Assembly (NCBI GenBank): GCA_017744715.1
Contig: JAGIAT010000012.1
Span: 124,001 to 188,000, forward strand
DNA from: Niabella sp.
Lineage (GTDB): Bacteria; Bacteroidota; Bacteroidia; Chitinophagales; Chitinophagaceae
DNA: 64,000 nucleotides
Direction of reading: 5' to 3'
The translations under genes were made by a program, and so were the position numbers. The notes below the pieces were generated by a model that saw only the letters and a program-made list of their open reading frames with translations, did no database searches and was not told the DNA's origin. Shown here in pieces: positions 27,650 through 36,376 of the stretch (position 1 is the first letter of the stretch; each line of letters begins with the position of its first letter).

Positions 27650-29401
27650 ATGAAAAAAAATGTAATTTTTTTATTAATCGTATGCTCATTTTTTGTTGCA
27701 TCCTGTTTTAAACGTCAGGAGATGAACTATGCCGGGGCGTATGCACCCCCCTTTATTAATACCGTAGGACTCGTGCTTCAAATGCCGGTTCCGCTTCAGG
27801 GCCAGGCCGGGGATACCGTACGGTTCAAGGTTGCAGGTATCGATACGCTGCTGCGCATGAACCCGGCGCTTATTGAGTTTTACCTGAACGGCTCAAGGGC
27901 AACCGTTAAATCGGTTAACGCTAATGACAGCACGCTTACTGTAGTAGTGCCCAGCAACGCTTCATCCGGCGCTTCTTCCATGATTATTGGAGATAAACAG
28001 TTCTATGGTCCGGATTTTAATATAACGGGATGGGCCTGGCTGGATTCATCCTTTAATGCAACCACGCAGAAAGATGAAAAAGGAAACCCGCTGCTGGGCA
28101 GCGCCGCCAACGGGCCTGTATGGAGTGTGTATTACGATTCCTGGATGCAGGTATTGAACCTGTTTGTTTGCGGAGGCTTTACCACATGGAACGGGCTGAG
28201 TTTCCTGGGCACCACGCCGGACTCTTACCACAATAATAATATTGCAGGCGTGATCCAGTTAAATCCTACAACCGGCGCATTGCGTGATAATTTTTATGTG
28301 GGTGAAGGGCCTAACAGGGGCTCAACCATTTATGGCATGGTTAAGCTTACGAATTTTCCCGGCTACCTGGTCTATGGCACCGGCTTCTCAAGCTTTGGTA
28401 TTTACAAAGGCGTCAACAACATGACGCGGGTGTACCAAAACGGCCTGATCGATTCGGTTACCACCAATGTGAATAACCCGGATCCGGAAAATCCATCGGC
28501 CAACATCGGGGTGTTTGTTAATTTCAAAGGCGGTTTTGACGGCCCCGTAAGAAAAGTATTCCTGGATGCTGCAGGACGGCTTATTGCTGTTGGTAATTTT
28601 TCACGGTATGTATACAACGACTACACATTGTCGACCGCATTTTCCGTGGTTAAAAATTATACCTACCAGTTGCAGGTTGCAGCAACCGATCAGAATGGTA
28701 TATTGGATACTTCCTATAATTACGATCCGTACCGCATAAAAGGATTGGGTACCAATGGAACGATTTCAGATGCCGTACAGCTTATGAACGGCACCACCCC
28801 CGGCAGCATCATCATTGGAGGAAATTTTACCCTGTACAACAGTGAAAGTGTGGGCCGCATCGTAATGCTGGATAACAATGGCAAAAGAAACCCGGCTTTT
28901 GATGTGGGAACCGGAGCAGACGGGGCCGTTACCAAGATTACCTATAATCCTGTCACGCAGAAGATATTGGTAATCGGCGACTTTAAATCATTCAATGGTG
29001 TGGCCTGTCCGGCAGGGGTCGTAATGCTGAATACCAATGGCTCCATCAGCACCGGTTTTAAACCGGGCGATTTTGAACGGTCCACGGCCAATAGCGGAAG
29101 GCTGGTCAATTATGCCGGCCAGCTAAACGACGGCACCATTATCCTGTCGGGCGCTTTTGAACGATATCGCGATCCGTCCGGCAATACATTTATCACGCGC
29201 CAGGGATTTATGATCCTTAACCCGGATGGAACCCTGGCTGCAAACCTGAATAATACCGGTGCCTTTAACGGTGCAATCAACGATATTTTTGAAACCACCA
29301 CCTTGTCTGGACGTAAAGGCGTGGTGATTGCGGGCAGCTTTTCATTGTTCGACAATCATCCTGTAAACAATATTATACGTATCGGATTACAGCGTAAGTA
29401 A
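27650..29401 (+). CDS. DUF5008-type lipoprotein with delta-60-repeat beta-propeller
   Basis: 583 residues from ATG 27650 (A-rich start context), giving a lipoprotein signal with VASC near 19. Residues about 35-120 look like an IPT/TIG-type Ig sandwich (PLQGQAGDTVRFKVAG, IEFYLNGSRATVKSVNANDSTLTVVVP). The remainder shows recurring blade units such as IIIGGNFTLYNSESVGRIVMLDNNG, ILVIGDFKSFNGVACPAGVVML and VIAGSFSLFDNHPVNNIIRI, i.e. delta-60/DUF5122-like propeller repeats. Function is unknown. It is probably exposed at the surface and may bind polysaccharide or protein. Confidence 0.78.
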   Translation: MKKNVIFLLIVCSFFVASCFKRQEMNYAGAYAPPFINTVGLVLQMPVPLQGQAGDTVRFKVAGIDTLLRMNPALIEFYLNGSRATVKSVNANDSTLTVVVPSNASSGASSMIIGDKQFYGPDFNITGWAWLDSSFNATTQKDEKGNPLLGSAANGPVWSVYYDSWMQVLNLFVCGGFTTWNGLSFLGTTPDSYHNNNIAGVIQLNPTTGALRDNFYVGEGPNRGSTIYGMVKLTNFPGYLVYGTGFSSFGIYKGVNNMTRVYQNGLIDSVTTNVNNPDPENPSANIGVFVNFKGGFDGPVRKVFLDAAGRLIAVGNFSRYVYNDYTLSTAFSVVKNYTYQLQVAATDQNGILDTSYNYDPYRIKGLGTNGTISDAVQLMNGTTPGSIIIGGNFTLYNSESVGRIVMLDNNGKRNPAFDVGTGADGAVTKITYNPVTQKILVIGDFKSFNGVACPAGVVMLNTNGSISTGFKPGDFERSTANSGRLVNYAGQLNDGTIILSGAFERYRDPSGNTFITRQGFMILNPDGTLAANLNNTGAFNGAINDIFETTTLSGRKGVVIAGSFSLFDNHPVNNIIRIGLQRK

Positions 29402-29411
29402 ACGGGCTCTA

Positions 29412-31412
29412 ATGACTAAATATTATAATACGCATTCAATGGACAGCATATACAAAACAGCATACGGGTGGTGCGTGCTACTGATCCTGTTAGCCGTAGC
29501 CTGCAAGCGAAACTATGGCGATAACGTGGCAAACGGCTTTGACCAGGGACAGCCTGCTGCAAATGCAACCGGGGGCGCCACCGGCAATATGGGAAATGAT
29601 TTCAGTAAGCTGGATCAGGCAAAGATCTTCCCCGGATTGATGGCGGCCACAGAACCGCGGATCAGTATTCCGGTTACAATTAACCTGGCGTATAAATATG
29701 TCCGTAATACAGATATAAAAGTGGTTTCCACACCGCAACCCACCTTCAGCACCGGGTTGTATGCGCCGGCAGGCGAAATGGTTACCGTGGATGTGCCTGC
29801 AGGCGTTTCAGGACTGACTGTTCAGATAGGTGGATGGACCGATAATATTACGAACACAGTTATACAGGGTCGCGACCCTGTACTTTACAACCAGGTACAA
29901 CTGGTGGCCGGCAGGAATTATGTCCGTAATCTTTATGGCGGCTCCATTTATATCCGGAAGGCGGTGAACCTCAACCTGGATCAGGTAACGCTTACATTTT
30001 CCGGTGTAGCCAGGTCGCCGGATTTTGTACTGGGCCAAACCAGTGATGCAGACTGGAATAACCAGGTAAAGCAATCATCCGTTCCCTGGCTTCAGCTGAG
30101 AGGCCGGAAGATCATATTTGAATTGCCGAAATACCTGGTGGATAAATACCCGATCGCCAGTCCTTCGGCTCTCATGCAGGAGTGGGACGATTTTATTGAA
30201 AAAGACATTTATCGTTGGAAAGGGCTTGATGATATGACCACCGATTCGCTGAACAAAGCACCCGAATTGCCGGTTCGGGTAATCATGGATGTACAGCCTT
30301 CAAATGCGTATGCGCATGGGGGCTATCCGGTGGTGATTCCGGTAGATGAAAATATTTATTTAAATGAGATCGTCAGTATCGGAGCCGGGCAAAAAGGCGC
30401 CTGGTGGACGATGGGTGCCATCGGTTCAAACAATACAGGCTCCGGTTCTACCGGATGGTATCCGGCTGCGCTTCCGAATATCCATCAGCTTTACGGCCTC
30501 AAATTTGCGAACCGTAAAAATTTCAATATCCAGCAGATGAACCCTTCCATAGCCGATGGGGTTGCAAATGCCATGTATTATGTGCGGCAATCGCTTGCCA
30601 GTCAATTGCCGTTTGACTTTGCCAGGAAGGTACCCAATTTTTCAAATGCATTCATCCTGCGGCTGGTGCCCTTCGTACAGCTTTTTCATAAATATGGTTA
30701 CGGCTTGTACAATAGCCTCGATTACAAATCGCGGTATTATTATAAGGCCGTAATGACGGACCAGGAGAAAATAAACTTTATTTACCAGGTAGCTTCAGAT
30801 TACGCAAAGCAGGATCTTTATATGTTCTTCTATGTATGGGGCCTGTTGCCTACCGATGCGTCAAGGGACTCTATCCGGGCGAAAAATTATGAGCTGATGC
30901 CTAACGATGTTTATAATTACAATCCTGTTTTAGATACCGGTGGTAAGCGGGCCGCAATGCCTGAAAACAAACGGATACCCAGGGTTGGATGGAGTATCAC
31001 CGGTTTCTGCTGCCAGGAAGTTTCAACCGGCAACTATGCAAACCTGGCGCTGGATGGCGATGATCATACCTACTGGCATTCGCAGTATGTAGATTATGAA
31101 ACCAATCAATACCACCTGCCGCATTATATGGTATATGATATGAATAAGTATTATGACGTATCGGGCTTCTATTATGTAAACGGGCATACATGGCGGCCAA
31201 AACGGGTAGCGATCTCTTTTAGTACAGACAACCTGGAGTGGACCACGCCGCAGATTTTTAGCGGGGTGGATAATGTTTACACCTTTAATAACTATTCATT
31301 GGGGATGGTTTATAAGGGTGTCCGGTATGTCCGGTTCGAAATGCTGGATGTCATTACCGCTTCGGCCAATAATGCCTGTTCACTTGCAGAATTCGGAGTC
31401 ATTAAACCTTAA
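29412..31412 (+). CDS. M60-like (enhancin-family) lipoprotein with degenerate zinc motif and C-terminal discoidin domain
   Basis: 666 residues with a lipobox at AVAC near 31; a second Met at residue 10 is an alternative start. Residues about 85-480 follow the peptidase M60 layout, including the C-terminal helical block LRLVPFVQLFHKYGYGLYNSL...DLYMFFYVWGLLP. Where active M60 proteins have W-x3-HExGH, this protein reads WWTMGAIGSN at 331-340: both zinc His and the catalytic Glu are gone. Residues about 515-666 resemble a discoidin domain (LALDGDDHTYWHSQY, YVRFEMLDV). M60 domains bind and cleave O-glycosylated mucin-type proteins. This one probably binds without cutting. Confidence 0.78.
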   Translation: MTKYYNTHSMDSIYKTAYGWCVLLILLAVACKRNYGDNVANGFDQGQPAANATGGATGNMGNDFSKLDQAKIFPGLMAATEPRISIPVTINLAYKYVRNTDIKVVSTPQPTFSTGLYAPAGEMVTVDVPAGVSGLTVQIGGWTDNITNTVIQGRDPVLYNQVQLVAGRNYVRNLYGGSIYIRKAVNLNLDQVTLTFSGVARSPDFVLGQTSDADWNNQVKQSSVPWLQLRGRKIIFELPKYLVDKYPIASPSALMQEWDDFIEKDIYRWKGLDDMTTDSLNKAPELPVRVIMDVQPSNAYAHGGYPVVIPVDENIYLNEIVSIGAGQKGAWWTMGAIGSNNTGSGSTGWYPAALPNIHQLYGLKFANRKNFNIQQMNPSIADGVANAMYYVRQSLASQLPFDFARKVPNFSNAFILRLVPFVQLFHKYGYGLYNSLDYKSRYYYKAVMTDQEKINFIYQVASDYAKQDLYMFFYVWGLLPTDASRDSIRAKNYELMPNDVYNYNPVLDTGGKRAAMPENKRIPRVGWSITGFCCQEVSTGNYANLALDGDDHTYWHSQYVDYETNQYHLPHYMVYDMNKYYDVSGFYYVNGHTWRPKRVAISFSTDNLEWTTPQIFSGVDNVYTFNNYSLGMVYKGVRYVRFEMLDVITASANNACSLAEFGVIKP

Positions 31413-31427
31413 AAGCAATCAGGAAAA

Positions 31428-32888
31428 ATGAAAGTCTTTATAAAAACGGGTGTTGCTTTGATGTGCGCTGCACTGCTCATTGCAGGGTGCAAAAAGTTTT
31501 ATGATCCGGTGCTGGATCAGCACGTATATAAACCGGATTCAACCGGTACGGCAGTGGCCGTTAATAAAAGACATGTGCTCGTCATTGGCATCGATGGTCT
31601 GCCGGCGGCAGCGCTAAAGGCCCTGGCGCCGCCCAACATTTCGGCATTATTACCCAATGCCAAATATTCCTGGAATGTGGCATTGCCGGTGATCCGGACC
31701 GAAAAAGATGTAACGGCGGACGGATCACTGACGGTTGCCTTTGAAAATGCAAGCGGAGCAGCAGCAGCCAACGGATCGTCTAAGCTGGTAGACAATAATG
31801 TTTCTTCTTATTTTTCCTGTGGCCCCATACAACCGTACCTGCCCAATTTATGGGCGCAGCAGGAGTATAAGGCCAACCTGCCGGTGGTGGAGGCGTACAC
31901 CATGACATCGGCTACCGAAGCCGCTTCCCAGAACTGGCGCGATCCGGGTACATGGACACTGGAGGCGGCCAATGATGTAAATGGTCCCTGGGTGGTCCTG
32001 GACAACCGGTCGGGTGAAATTTTTACTGCCCGTGGTCAAACGAAGCGGTTTGAGGTTTCCAACACCACGCCATACCGGTTTTACCGGCTGGTTGTTTCCT
32101 CAATAGTGGCCATCAACTTTACGGGCTATTTACAACTGGCAGAATGGCGCCTGGTTAAGTATTTACTCAGCAGCGGTGGTAATGCCGGCTCATGGGCGGG
32201 TATGATGACGGGTAATGATATCAGCCAGCATCGTGTATTTGACAGTTCTTTTTACCCGAGGCCTGTTGATTCGTCTGCCGGTACGCCGCTTTCCCCGAAC
32301 CTGAGTGCATTGCGTTTGCTATACAATTACAAGCCCGGCGCCTTCCGCACGGCAGCCATATCATCCTGGGGCAACCTGGTGAATACGATGCTTAAGGATG
32401 CGGATGTAAAATTGGTAACGGGAAGTGATGCTGATACAAAAGATCAGGCTGTACGTGTTTTAAAAACGGATTCGGCCAGGGTTGTTGTAACGCAATTCGG
32501 TGATGTATTTAATAAGGGTGTGCAGTATGGTTTTTCAAACGATGCTGCGCCCTATGCCGAGGCAGTTGTCAGAACGGATGGGTATATAGGAGAAATCCTG
32601 AATGCGCTGAAATCCCGGAGCACGTATAACAAGGAAGAGTGGCTGGTGGCGATTACTACTACGCAGGGTGGAAGCGGCGTGGATCGCGCCCCGGTTACGC
32701 CCGGATTTTTTGTGGCGTATAACCCGATGTTCAAATCCCAGGATCTTTCGCTTACAAACCCGGCAATTAATGTTTTACAGCAGGATCTGACGCCGCAGCT
32801 GCTTTACTGGATGAAGGTGCCACAATCCGCTGCTGTGCAAAAAGGGCAATTATGGCTTGACCGGTTTGGTATCGAATTTCTGAAATAG
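31428..32888 (+). CDS. Alkaline-phosphatase-fold lipoprotein interrupted by a discoidin-like domain; metal site lost
   Basis: 486 residues, lipobox at IAGC near 21. The N-terminal HVLVIGIDGLPAAALKALAPPNISALL and the C-terminal AVVRTDGYIGEILNALKSRSTYNKEEWLVAIT match nucleotide-pyrophosphatase/alkaline-phosphatase-like surface proteins of Bacteroidota. Between them, about residues 92-245, a discoidin-like domain (KLVDNNVSSYFSC, ANDVNGPWVVLDN, YRFYRLVVSS, LQLAEWRLV) is inserted before the WAGMMTG strand. Active homologs have D-x-x-GH and SDHGG metal motifs; here they read FGDVFNKG (357-364) and TTQGG (411-415), and the nucleophile Thr region is changed. It is probably a binding pseudoenzyme. Confidence 0.75.
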   Translation: MKVFIKTGVALMCAALLIAGCKKFYDPVLDQHVYKPDSTGTAVAVNKRHVLVIGIDGLPAAALKALAPPNISALLPNAKYSWNVALPVIRTEKDVTADGSLTVAFENASGAAAANGSSKLVDNNVSSYFSCGPIQPYLPNLWAQQEYKANLPVVEAYTMTSATEAASQNWRDPGTWTLEAANDVNGPWVVLDNRSGEIFTARGQTKRFEVSNTTPYRFYRLVVSSIVAINFTGYLQLAEWRLVKYLLSSGGNAGSWAGMMTGNDISQHRVFDSSFYPRPVDSSAGTPLSPNLSALRLLYNYKPGAFRTAAISSWGNLVNTMLKDADVKLVTGSDADTKDQAVRVLKTDSARVVVTQFGDVFNKGVQYGFSNDAAPYAEAVVRTDGYIGEILNALKSRSTYNKEEWLVAITTTQGGSGVDRAPVTPGFFVAYNPMFKSQDLSLTNPAINVLQQDLTPQLLYWMKVPQSAAVQKGQLWLDRFGIEFLK

Positions 32889-32906
32889 CAAAATAGATAA
32901 ATCAAC

Positions 32907-34286
32907 ATGAAGATTCATATTCTTTACTATACACTCATCTGGCTGTTACCGGCAACGTTGTTTTCTTGCGCAAAAGAAAATCTGCCTGTTGATAAGAATA
33001 GCGATGATGCGTATAACAAATTGTATTTTTCAGATGTTAATACCGCGCTTTCTGCTAAAATACGCGTTAATACAAATGTGGGAAACAGGGATACAACGGT
33101 ATTTAGCTACAAAGTGGATATCGGGGGAAATTTCCTGGCACCTCATGATATACCCGTAACATTTACAGTATTGCCTGAAGCCTATGTACAGGCGTTCGAC
33201 AACGATAATGCAGGCACTTATTTACCGCTTCCGGCAGATGCCTATAAGCTGGTTACGGATACGGTGATCCATAGCGGCCAGGCATCAACGGGGTTGCTGC
33301 CGCTGGTTATTTATAAAGACAAACTGCTGCCGCTTACCGATTATGTATTGCCGATCCGGGTGGCAGCTTCGGATGCTACCTTTAAAGTGGATCTGGAAAA
33401 GGATATCAAGTATATTCTTATCAGCAGCCGTACCCTGCAGGTGGGGCTTAAGATCGGAACCGTGCCGCAGCTGGCAGATCCGAGGGCAGACCTTTTCGAT
33501 TTTTATGGCGACCTGATGATGAAGGATACGGCGGGTAATTTGTGGTTCATCCCGCTGGAAAGTAATGGCAACCGGCAAATGGGGGAGCCGGTTATGGTAG
33601 CTGGCGGTTTTAAACGGTATGAATGTTTGTTTTTTCACCCGTTTTATCAGATGATCTTTGGAGTGGATACAGAAAGTCCCTGTTCATCCAACTGGAGCTC
33701 CGCTGCTACCGGATGCGGTCATCCGTACAGTTTTGCCGTTACACCTTATCCCCATATTACGGTGGGCGCCCCCAGGCGGTTAACAAATAATGTACACCAG
33801 TTGCCCAATACCAGCCCGACCACATACAACGAAGATTGGGGATACCAGCTGTACACCGCCCAGAAAAGGCGTCGTTTCTTTGCGGGCGTTAACGGGTTTA
33901 CCCACCTGATCTATTATCCGCCCCGCACAACTACGGCCACCAGCCTGTGGCATTCAAAATTCAATCGCCTGGATGCAAATGGCCAGCTGTCCGTTACCAA
34001 CCGCAAGGATCAGAGTTCCTGGAGTTTTGGTATCAAATCAGGCTGTACTATCAATAATCGGCAGTTCTTTCTTACAGACGATGTGGCATTGATCTATGCA
34101 AGCTATGATCCTATGGCGGGCAACTACCCGGTATATAATTACGTAACACCCGCTTCTTATCCGGATTTTGGCGCAAGGTATGCAAAGGCATTTAGTGTGT
34201 ACCAGCGTGACCTGGTATGCTACACCTATTCGGGGGATGTGATCCGGTATGAATCTCCAACATTTGAAGATATGCTGCGTCCCTGA
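32907..34286 (+). CDS. DUF1735-type surface lipoprotein with C-terminal propeller-like region
   Basis: 459 residues with a lipobox at LFSC near 21. Residues about 35-175 resemble the DUF1735/BT_3987-type N-terminal Ig module (VDIGGNFLAPHDIPVTFTV, AYKLVTDTVIHSGQASTGLLPLVIYKDKLLPLTDYVLPIRV). Residues 185-459 are rich in aromatic residues and repeated WSFGIKSG, FFAGVNGFTHLIYYP-like strands, suggesting a beta-propeller or lectin-like domain I cannot name. Likely a surface carbohydrate-binding or adhesion protein of the SusCD operon. Confidence 0.65.
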   Translation: MKIHILYYTLIWLLPATLFSCAKENLPVDKNSDDAYNKLYFSDVNTALSAKIRVNTNVGNRDTTVFSYKVDIGGNFLAPHDIPVTFTVLPEAYVQAFDNDNAGTYLPLPADAYKLVTDTVIHSGQASTGLLPLVIYKDKLLPLTDYVLPIRVAASDATFKVDLEKDIKYILISSRTLQVGLKIGTVPQLADPRADLFDFYGDLMMKDTAGNLWFIPLESNGNRQMGEPVMVAGGFKRYECLFFHPFYQMIFGVDTESPCSSNWSSAATGCGHPYSFAVTPYPHITVGAPRRLTNNVHQLPNTSPTTYNEDWGYQLYTAQKRRRFFAGVNGFTHLIYYPPRTTTATSLWHSKFNRLDANGQLSVTNRKDQSSWSFGIKSGCTINNRQFFLTDDVALIYASYDPMAGNYPVYNYVTPASYPDFGARYAKAFSVYQRDLVCYTYSGDVIRYESPTFEDMLRP

Positions 34287-34311
34287 TTACCCATACCTGA
34301 AAAAGAAATAC

Positions 34312-36156
34312 ATGCGACTAAACAAATTATATATGCGAAAACTATTGGTGGTTGTGTTAGGCATAGCAACCCTTACTGCCTGCAATAAACAGAGAACCGG
34401 TTCGGAATTGGGGTCGGTTTCCAGGGATACGCCGTTCATCACCAGCGTTTCCACCGGTTTGGGGGTATTTGGAGATACGCTGACCATCAGCGGACAAAGT
34501 TTTGCTAAAAATGCGGCGGTATTATTTGGCACCAATGGCGCAAAAGTGATCGAAACCGGCGATACTTATGTAAAAGTAATGGTTCCCCAGGGATCGGGCA
34601 GCGTTTATATAAAAGTATGGAACGGAGGCTATAGCTCAAACAGCGTGGCTTTTACCTATAAAACCATCGACCAGGGAGCGGCCGGCCTTGGTCAGATCAT
34701 CAATATTCAGGGCAGCTATTATTTACTGGATACGGCGGCGCTTTTTGACGTAGGCCCGGGTACACGCTATATGCAGCTGGTATTGAATGATACTGGATTT
34801 GCATATGCCCCGGTAAAGATCAATATGCTGGTATATGATGTTTCCAATCCTTACCTCACCTTTAAACCGGTACTGGCAAATGATAAGATCCCTACTACAG
34901 AAACCGTGCTTTCCATGGCCTCCAGGAAGTCTGCACCCGGCAACGTTTATTTCGCCGGTACCAGCGGCGATTTTTTCCGGACCACCACGGATAATTTTTA
35001 CGGGCAACCGGTACAGGGGCTGGTGATTGACGGAGATCTGGTTACAAGCCCTACCTATCTTACATCATCGGATGTGAACACGGGCGGGATCGATGCGCAT
35101 GCTTTTTTTGAAAACGGCAAAAGGCTCTTTATCGATTATGCGGTTTACAATGGTACTGCCAGTTCTAAAACCCAGTTTATGAGCATTGACGGGGTAAATA
35201 AGATCCGCCTCGGCACACTTAGCGAAGCCCGGATGTATATCATGCTCATGACCAAATATACCGGGGCTTCCACCTTGCAGTCCAATGCCGGAGCCGAAGC
35301 GTCCCTGCTGCCTGCTACGGGCTTCTCTTTTCCTTTCGGGTTTAATAAAACCACTTCGTTTGTGGTAAACGGAAGTGTAGTGGCCAGGCAAACGGGCATG
35401 GCAATACCGGCCAACGGGGCTGTATTGTCGGGCTATCCGGGACAGGCTATCAGCGGCACCACGCCCATTACCACCGTAACCAAACTGGCAAACGGCGATA
35501 CCGTTAAGGTGAATATACAGGTATATCCTCAAAGTGCACCCTCCCGCAGTTTCAGCCAGATGATCGGCGGGCGTTCCTGGATCATACGGAATGGAATATT
35601 GAATGATACCAACTGGCTTTCAAAACTGCAGCGAACGGCCATCGGTGTTTCGCAGGATGAACGTAAGGTATATATGTGCACGGTAGATAACCCCGGCCTG
35701 TTCACCAGGGAACTGGCCCAGCTGATGCAGCTTTACGGGGTATACAATGCATTAAACCTGATAGGCGGTAATGAAACCACGATGTTCGTAAAAAACGCCG
35801 GATATAACAATACCGGGCTGATGAACCGTCCCAATAATGGCACTACTTCCTATGTGAATGGCGAGGGCATCTTTGGTGTGTCTTCTGCACCGGAAGACAA
35901 CACTGTTGCCGCCTTTTCGCCGGCAAACAGCCTGGTGCGGCTGACGGCGGGAAATACGTTCACCCCGGTTTTTTATGGCATGAATCAATACGGCCTGATT
36001 GTAACTACCGCCCTTGTGCCGGTATCGGTTACCCTTGATAATAATGCGATCGGCAGCTTTTCCAATGGAACATTCACCGCCATGGCAAAGGGAACCGGAA
36101 CGATTACGGCAACGTACGGAGGCGTTACAAAAAGTATAAAGATCATTGTACAGTAA
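34312..36156 (+). CDS. Phosphodiester-glycosidase-domain (NAGPA-like) lipoprotein with IPT and Big-like domains
   Basis: 614 residues from ATG 34312, with MRK at 34333 as an alternative; lipobox at LTAC near 24. Residues about 40-118 form an IPT/TIG domain (GDTLTISGQSFAKNAAVLFG). Residues about 130-525 resemble the phosphodiester glycosidase family, including RTAIGVSQDERKVYMCTVDN and ALNLIGGNETTMFV (481-492). Active members read NLDGGGSTT at that place, so the Asp is Ile and two glycines are altered. The last 75 residues form a bacterial Ig-like (Big) domain. Probably the final gene of the surface-lipoprotein operon. Catalytic activity is doubtful. Confidence 0.72.
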   Translation: MRLNKLYMRKLLVVVLGIATLTACNKQRTGSELGSVSRDTPFITSVSTGLGVFGDTLTISGQSFAKNAAVLFGTNGAKVIETGDTYVKVMVPQGSGSVYIKVWNGGYSSNSVAFTYKTIDQGAAGLGQIINIQGSYYLLDTAALFDVGPGTRYMQLVLNDTGFAYAPVKINMLVYDVSNPYLTFKPVLANDKIPTTETVLSMASRKSAPGNVYFAGTSGDFFRTTTDNFYGQPVQGLVIDGDLVTSPTYLTSSDVNTGGIDAHAFFENGKRLFIDYAVYNGTASSKTQFMSIDGVNKIRLGTLSEARMYIMLMTKYTGASTLQSNAGAEASLLPATGFSFPFGFNKTTSFVVNGSVVARQTGMAIPANGAVLSGYPGQAISGTTPITTVTKLANGDTVKVNIQVYPQSAPSRSFSQMIGGRSWIIRNGILNDTNWLSKLQRTAIGVSQDERKVYMCTVDNPGLFTRELAQLMQLYGVYNALNLIGGNETTMFVKNAGYNNTGLMNRPNNGTTSYVNGEGIFGVSSAPEDNTVAAFSPANSLVRLTAGNTFTPVFYGMNQYGLIVTTALVPVSVTLDNNAIGSFSNGTFTAMAKGTGTITATYGGVTKSIKIIVQ

Positions 36157-36376
36157 ATGGATACGAATAGTACTACAGAACCGCGTATGATAATTCGTGA
36201 TATATTTTTTACATGCTTCGCCAGGTGCAACCGGTTTAACGGGGAACAGGAAGAACACGCTTTCACAGCCGGGATCGTATGGAACAGGGAGGCCTTTTAA
36301 ACGGTGAACATGCGTCACAAATCAATAAAAGGATGGACCAGTAATGTAAACCGCTTCTATAAAAAAAATAATTATT

